From Medicago truncatula (lineage: Eukaryota; Streptophyta; Magnoliopsida; Fabales; Fabaceae), in the NCBI RefSeq assembly GCF_003473485.1, contig NC_053048.1, positions 36,824,755-36,888,754 of the forward strand: 64,000 bases of DNA, read 5' to 3'. This document shows positions 58,929 to 64,000 of this stretch, piece after piece. The position numbers and the translations under genes were made by a program. Position 1 is the first letter of the stretch; each line of letters opens with the position of its first letter. Below the pieces are notes generated by a model. It saw only the letters and a program-made list of their open reading frames with translations. It made no database searches and was not told where the DNA came from.

Positions 58929-60081
58929 TCATAATTCATTGACCAATCTAACGCCAGTAGGGAGTGAAAGCAGAGACTCTGTATACACGACCATTTTGGA
59001 TCTACCTGAAAAACAGCAATGATATGAGAGATTCTCTAGCAGCTGGCCTTTGTAATTAAACTTCACCAATTCATCATGACCATCTGTTCCAACTATATCA
59101 CCACAATTTGTAAAATATACAAGGAAGAAGTCCGGATCAGGACGTATAGAAAAAACAAGAGTCTTAATCCAAGATGAATGCACTGCATATTCTTGCATTA
59201 CCCATATCTCCACTACATCCATGTCCACAATCCATGCACTAATAAGCCCATCAAGCACCAACAAATCATATTGTATAGAATAAGTAACACAAAAATCCTT
59301 TGGCAGAGCTATCTCTGATATTGTCGTTTCCTTTAAATCAAAGGCAATAATAACATTCATGTTGGTCTCATGATTATGAACCACCCAATGAATAGCCCCA
59401 TTCAAGAACAACCCAACTTTGTTGGAAGGACGATTAGTATTAATTACCATATAAGGTAAATGAAAACCAACCTCAACTTGTTTCCACTTATTAGTTCTCA
59501 ATGAGAAAATCTCCAAGGTAATCAAACCAGATACCCGATCATAGTCATTATAGCATTTATAGGACCCTAAAACTACCAAGTAATCATCAGTTGACGGTTC
59601 GTATGCAAAGCCATACAAAAACCTTAAAATATTGCGATTGAGAATATTAAGCTTGATTCCAATAGTCATAGGTGACCTAGGTATTTGTTTGTGGACTCCG
59701 GTGGATGGATTCCATAGATAGAAGCCTTTGTCAGAGTGCAAAAACACAAACCCCCTGCATGAACCTCCGATTTGTGGATGTTGTTGGTGATCCATAAAAT
59801 CAATTATGGGTGGAACATAAGCAGAATCACCGCTAAGAGATGCATCAAAATCAATGGATAAGGTTTCAGGGAAACAATCATTTCCTATGGACAAAAGGTT
59901 ATGTGTGGGTGAGGCGGCAAGATGAAAATGTAAAGTTGCAAAATTGGGATGAGAGATGAGAGATGAGAGACAGCCATGATTTGCAAACGCACCTGTAACG
60001 TAATACATACTTCACCGGCAACCTCAATAGGATTTCTGTTATCACTTTCGGAAGCAGATGCACGCTTCTTCTCTTAGTCAT
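58929..60081 (-). pseudogene. F-box/FBA-domain gene with a 7-bp-repeat frameshift
   Basis: F-box proteins of this kind recruit targets to SCF ubiquitin ligases. The ATG at 60081 opens an N-terminal F-box (LLPKVITEILLRLPVK, then RCVCKSWLSLIS). The rest of the protein, a C-terminal FBA_1 type domain (GSCRGFVFL, YLWNPSTG, FAYEPSTDDY and repeated strands), is readable to the TGA at 58931-58929, but in another frame. The shift lies in three tandem copies of GATGAGA (59948-59968, plus strand). Two copies would restore one frame of about 381 residues, the usual family length. Apart from that, no other lesion is seen in either half, so the allele may be recently broken, or variable in the population, or a sequencing error. 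No intron that would remove the repeat is evident. Confidence 0.88.
59948..59968. repeat. Three tandem 7-bp units inside the F-box gene
   Basis: GATGAGA is present three times in a row. Because 7 is not a multiple of 3, each gain or loss of a unit shifts the frame of the F-box gene. Confidence 0.9.
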
Positions 60082-60315
60082 CTTGATGAGGTTGATAAAA
60101 CCTTGGAGTCAAAAGAGTATCAAACAACTAGGGTTTATCTGAGATATGTGAATGAATGGTTTATCAAACAACTAGGGTTTGCCTCAAATATGTGAAGAAT
60201 TTTTCTGCTCACATCCACGTAATTGTATTTTTGGTTATATCCAAATTTACTATGAATTTTACAATAATACCAAAATTGTCCTTTTATATAAATTTCTTTA
60301 AAACCTAAAGATTTA
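60082..60315. other. 5' flank of the F-box gene
   Basis: This holds a 40-bp direct repeat containing ATCAAACAACTAGGGTTT (60119 and 60161), each followed by a GATATGTGAA/AATATGTGAA motif. No gene is seen. Confidence 0.55.
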
Positions 60316-61690
60316 GAGCCCGTTTGTTTAGCTTTTTTAAGGAAAAAAAAAACCACTTTTTTAAAAATAATAATCACTTTTAAAAGTATTGCATCCGTTT
60401 GTTACAGTTAAAAAAAAATCTAAAAACAGCTTCAAATAAGAAGTTCTTAAGGGCCCGTTTGTTACGAATTAAAATATTTTGCGTTTGTTTACCGTAATAA
60501 AAATCACTTTATTAAATAAATAACCTAGTTTGTTTGAATACAACTATATAAAAGGAATTTTTTGTTACAAAATTAGTTCAATCTTTTAAATTATATTTTC
60601 TCTCTCCTCTAAAAAAAAATCTATTTTATTTTAAGTTGCTCCTAACAACTTTTCATTTGAAGCTGTTTTTAAATTATTTTTAGATTTTGATTTTTTTTTT
60701 AAATCTATAACAAACGGATACAATACTCTTAAAAGTGATTATTTTTTTAAAATAATTATTTTTTTAAATAAATGATTTTTTTCTTAAAAAAGCTATAACA
60801 AATTTAAAAATAGTTATAGCTCTATGTACTATAACAGATTTTGAGCCCGTTGATTATGAAAGAAATTGAAACCTCTTTAAATAGTTGGTGGAATTGATCT
60901 TCTTAATTAGTCGGGTATATAGGATATCAAACTTTTTATTTAAAATATAAAAAAGGAAACAAGATGATTATTTAAAATAGTTATAGCTATTTATAGAGGT
61001 TTTAAAAATCTGTTATAAAGCTACAACAAACGAGCTCAAAATCTGTAAAATATCACTTAAAAGTGATTATTTTTTTAAAATAAGTGATTTTTGAGCCCGT
61101 TTGTTATAGATTTTTGAGAAGCTGTTAAGAGCAGCTTCTCAAAAAATAGATTTTTTTTAGAGGAGGGAGAAAATATGGATTAAAAGATTGAACTAATTTT
61201 GTAACAAAAAATTCTTTTTATATAGTTGTATCCAAACAAACTAAATTATTTGTTTTAACAAAGTGATTTTTATTATGGTAAACAAACACAAAATAGATTC
61301 TGATTTTTCATAAAATCTCTAAATTATTTTATGTCAAAATCACTTTTATTTTAATCTGTAACAAACAGAATCTATAATCTATTTTGCATTTGTTTAACGT
61401 AATAAAAATCATTTTTTTTAAAACAAATAATTTAGTTTGTTTGGATTCTACTATATAAAAGGAATTTTTTGTTACAAAGTTGGTTCAATCTTTTAAGGGT
61501 CCGTTTGTTACAGATTAAAATAAAAGTAATTTTGACATAAAATCATTTAGAAATTATTTTTTAGGGATTTTATGAAAAATCATAATCTATGTTTTCCTTA
61601 ATAAAAATCACTTTTTTTAAAATAATAATTTAGTTTGTTTGGATATAACTATAAAAAAGCAATTTTTTTGTTACAACCGTTTGTTATAGC
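60316..61690. mobile_element. Cluster of nested fold-back MITEs ('gcccgtttgttacag' type)
   Basis: A first fold-back unit (60316-60802) has arms GAGCCCGTTTGTTTAGCTTT and AAAAAGCTATAACAAA with a related unit (GGGCCCGTTTGTTACGAATT) inside. Between about 60960 and 61690 the same words recur in both orientations: GTTTGTTATAGATTTT, TCTGTAACAAACAG, GGTCCGTTTGTTACAGATT. All have the AAAATCACTTTT and TTAGTTTGTTTGGAT modules. There is no coding capacity. Exact insertion boundaries could not be untangled. Confidence 0.75.
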
Positions 61691-61744
61691 TTTTACAAAA
61701 TTTTGTAGTAAATTCAGTATCAAGTCTTCAAGCAAAAAATCAAA

Positions 61745-62150
61745 GTACAAGAATGGAAGGAAACAATACATTATTATGGAGGGTGGGGACAATGACAATG
61801 GAAGGAAACAAATTGCTAATATTAACATAAAAAATACATAAAATACTATAAGAGACAACATGATGATGAAATAAGATAAAGATTATGAAGTTCATGTCTA
61901 CTCCCAATTATGTTCATTCTACTTGCAGTTTCACTATTCTACCTATCATTTTCTCATGCTTCTTGATGGCGAACATTCATAATATACAAGATAAATATAT
62001 AGAAAATGTAAATGCGGAAATTTCACAATCACGCTTTACTTGTTTGTTATCACTATAGTCATCTTCTAATTAAGCTTGCTCAGTAGTCAGTGTCACCAGA
62101 GAATGAAAGCAAAGACTCTATACACGGTTATTTCAGATGGATATGTTTCA
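61745..62150 (-). pseudogene. F-box gene 3' flank and C-terminal remnant
   Basis: The block 61745-62117 matches 63655-64000, and about 62090-62150 matches the last codons of the F-box gene (58950-59010). It is therefore a decayed copy of an F-box gene end with its downstream flank. It stops at about 62160, where the kinase fragment begins. Confidence 0.7.
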
Positions 62151-62160
62151 AAATAATTCA

Positions 62161-62478
62161 TGCTGTTGATCTGAGATAAGATGAATACTTTGACAAAAGC
62201 TTCTATTTGGTTCCTGTCAAGCTGTTTCGACTTTTTAACTGCAATTATGGTTCCTTCCAGTGACATTATTACTTTATATACCGCGCCAACTCTGGTTGTA
62301 GCTATCTGTTGCTCTTTGCAGTTCCTCTGCTATAAAAAGTTTTGCCTTTTCTCCTTTTCCATAAGACGAGAATTTATACCGTAAAAAGTAAGTAGCCTCC
62401 ATTTTGGTTGAACAGCTTTGCCTTACGAATACTTTCTTTTTCTTTATGTATTGATATAACTTGCACCAATGCTAACAC
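62161..62478 (-). pseudogene. WAK-type kinase fragment of the LysM-WAK family (exon 2 part)
   Basis: On the minus strand the sequence starts with an intron end TTTGCAG and then GTGTTAGCATTGGTGCA, as at the exon 2 start of the receptor genes. It continues through the juxtamembrane region (QNGGYLL, AEELQRATD), a damaged glycine loop, EGTIIAVKKSKQLDRNQIEAF, and ends after a Leu-Ser-Gln-Ile-Asn block. Most of the transmembrane segment and the Gly-rich loop are deleted, and several frameshifts are present. It is closest to the gene at 53552 by eye. The catalytic loop is absent, so it is a dead fragment, and it is in the opposite orientation to the two genes. Confidence 0.88.
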
Positions 62479-63189
62479 CTGCAAATACACAAACACAAAT
62501 TTTCAAATTCATCATTTTGATTTTACCCTGGATAACACACCAATGGCTCCTTCATCATTCATCATTTTGTTTGCTTCATTTTTTTTTTTCGGACTTTTGG
62601 TTTTTCCAACTTCACATTTACAACTCCAACCTTTTCCTCATTAGTCATTAATTGTTACTATTGAAAAATAAAATTATACAAATGACATAAAAACTTACAA
62701 CTCCTCAAGTATTCTAGCAACTATAATCTTTGAATCTCAGCCATCTGCAATTCGCATTCAATCAATTGTAATATATGGTTCGTCAATCGATTTGCGAACA
62801 ATACTGGTTCTGTGTTTTTACGTTTATGATTTTCGAACAATTGTCAGTTGATTTAGTCTACACCACCCAAAAGTCTAACTATTTATTCAGGTTGTTTTCA
62901 TTTTTTAAATTATATAAATGTCAACTTCCTCTAAAAAAATGTCAATAAGTAGAACCCCAATTATGTGTCAGCCATGGTGGCTTCAATGAGGTAAGGGATG
63001 ATGCAAGTTAGGAGAGGCTATGAATACTAGGGGTGGTGCAATTACTAGGCTGTTTGAATTTTTTGATCTGTATCATTTTATATGTTATTGCTTTGTTAAT
63101 AATATTAGCAATTTTTTCCTTCTTGAAGTCGTGATAGATGATTTATTGCATTGCTAGCATGATATGAATTCAATTTGATTGGGATCATC
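62479..63189. other. Intergenic between pseudogene fragments
   Basis: Directly upstream of the kinase fragment no exon 1 (LysM) remnant could be found. AT-rich DNA with no recognisable gene. Confidence 0.45.
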
Positions 63190-63510
63190 ATCGCATTTGT
63201 AGGACCCCAAAACTACCAAGTAATCATATGTTAACGGGTTCGTAAGCAAAGGCATACAAAAACACGAGAATATTATGATTGGGATTATTATGATCGAATA
63301 CAATAGTTATAGAAGACCTAGGTATTTGCTGGTAGACTCCGGTGGATGGATTCCATAACTAGAAGCCTTTGTCAGACTGCAAAAAACACAAACCCCCTAC
63401 ACGAACCTCCGATTTGAGGACGATATTGGTGACGCATAAAATCAAGGCTCAGTGAAGCATAAGCAGAATGATCCTTAAGAGATGCATCAAAATCTATGGA
63501 TAGGATTCCC
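63190..63510 (-). pseudogene. F-box/FBA gene fragment (central part)
   Basis: This matches 59560-59870 of the F-box gene, covering the GSCRGF to FAYEPST region, but with many substitutions, small indels and frame breaks. The F-box itself and the C-terminal half are absent. Its original C-terminal end may be the remnant at 62090-62150, with the kinase fragment and other DNA now between them. Confidence 0.85.
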
Positions 63511-63654
63511 TAAGAACTAATTAGAATGCTTTTTTAAAAGAGAAACCAAATGGGTTAGAAGCATTTAAAAAAGCAACAAAATTCCTCACGTATCTACTAT
63601 GTTGATGAGTCAGAAATTGATGGAAAATCAGCCAAGCATTCAGCGATGAAACAA

Positions 63655-63968
63655 CACAATCATGGAAGTAAGCACAATAAGAGGGTAAGACAATGGAAGT
63701 AAAACAATTGCTAATAATAAGACAACAATAATACATAAATACCGCAAAAGATAAAACATAACGAAATAAAATAAAGATGCTGAAGTTCATGTACCAATTC
63801 TACTCTTAATAGTTATGTCTTGCATATCCTTCAATTTTAAATAAGATAAAACATATCACTTCTCATGCTTCATGATAGCAATCGTTCATAATACAAGATT
63901 AAGAAAATGGTGAATGTGGTAATTTCACAATCACATTCTTCCTCTGTTTGTTATCACTAGTCAACTTC
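63655..63968. repeat. Duplicate of the F-box 3' flank
   Basis: This matches 61745-62100 in the same order, including CTCATGCTTC, TTCATAATA-ACAAGAT and TTTCACAATCAC blocks. It is the downstream flank of another F-box copy that begins at the window edge. Confidence 0.75.
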
Positions 63969-64000
63969 TTAAGCTTGCTCGCCGCCACCAGGGAGTGAAA
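63969..64000 (-). CDS. C-terminal end of another F-box gene copy (partial, at window edge)
   Basis: The last bases, read on the minus strand, correspond to the Ser-Leu-Pro end of the F-box gene at 58929, with a TAA at 63971-63969. Only about ten codons are inside the window, so it cannot be said whether this copy is intact. Confidence 0.4.
   Translation of the reverse strand, partial: SLPGGGEQA

Overview
This window looks like nuclear DNA from a flowering plant, most likely a papilionoid legume close to Medicago or Trifolium. It is AT-rich. Its genes have GT-AG introns, it is dense in small terminal-inverted-repeat (TIR) elements, and it carries plant-only families: SBT subtilases, ATL-type RING-H2 E3 ligases, LysM receptors, WAK-type kinases and F-box/FBA proteins. 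The legume assignment is an inference from the overall look and was not tested by a search.

Layout. 1-8658 is transposon territory: an LTR-like block, the 3' end of one Helitron (CTAG at 2653-2656), and an autonomous-type Helitron with a three-exon Rep/PIF1-helicase gene (3836-7615) ending in a hairpin plus CTAG at 8658. 8659-16986 holds no intact gene. It has several elements with readable target-site duplications (TSDs), a gutted hAT transposase, and a small antisense copy of the 5' end of a RING-H2 gene. 16987-23938 contains two related RING-H2 (ATL-like) genes separated by nested hAT and Harbinger-type elements. 24581-25865 has a MITE and a young Mutator-like element carrying a GRF-zinc-finger ORF. 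26245-39914 is an SBT1-type subtilase cluster: one pseudogene with a 728-bp internal deletion, one intact minus-strand gene and one intact plus-strand gene. 43327-56039 holds two tandem receptor kinase genes in which a three-LysM ectodomain (exon 1) is joined to a transmembrane segment and an active-looking WAK-type kinase (exon 2). Fragments of both exons lie downstream. 56437-64000 holds an unrecognised broken gene, an F-box/FBA gene with a frameshift caused by a 7-bp repeat, a cluster of fold-back elements, and partly duplicated, rearranged F-box remnants that reach the right edge.

The host genes share no single pathway, but receptor kinases, secreted subtilases, RING E3 ligases and F-box proteins are all fast-evolving, tandemly duplicated plant families often linked to biotic interaction. 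The most notable system is the LysM-WAK chimeric receptor pair. It couples a LysM ectodomain, which in related receptors binds chitin- or Nod-factor-like glycans, to an RD kinase of the wall-associated-kinase type, and the swap point coincides with a phase-1 intron.

Limits: all homology calls are by eye. Element boundaries are given where a TSD or TIR could be read; other boundaries are approximate.
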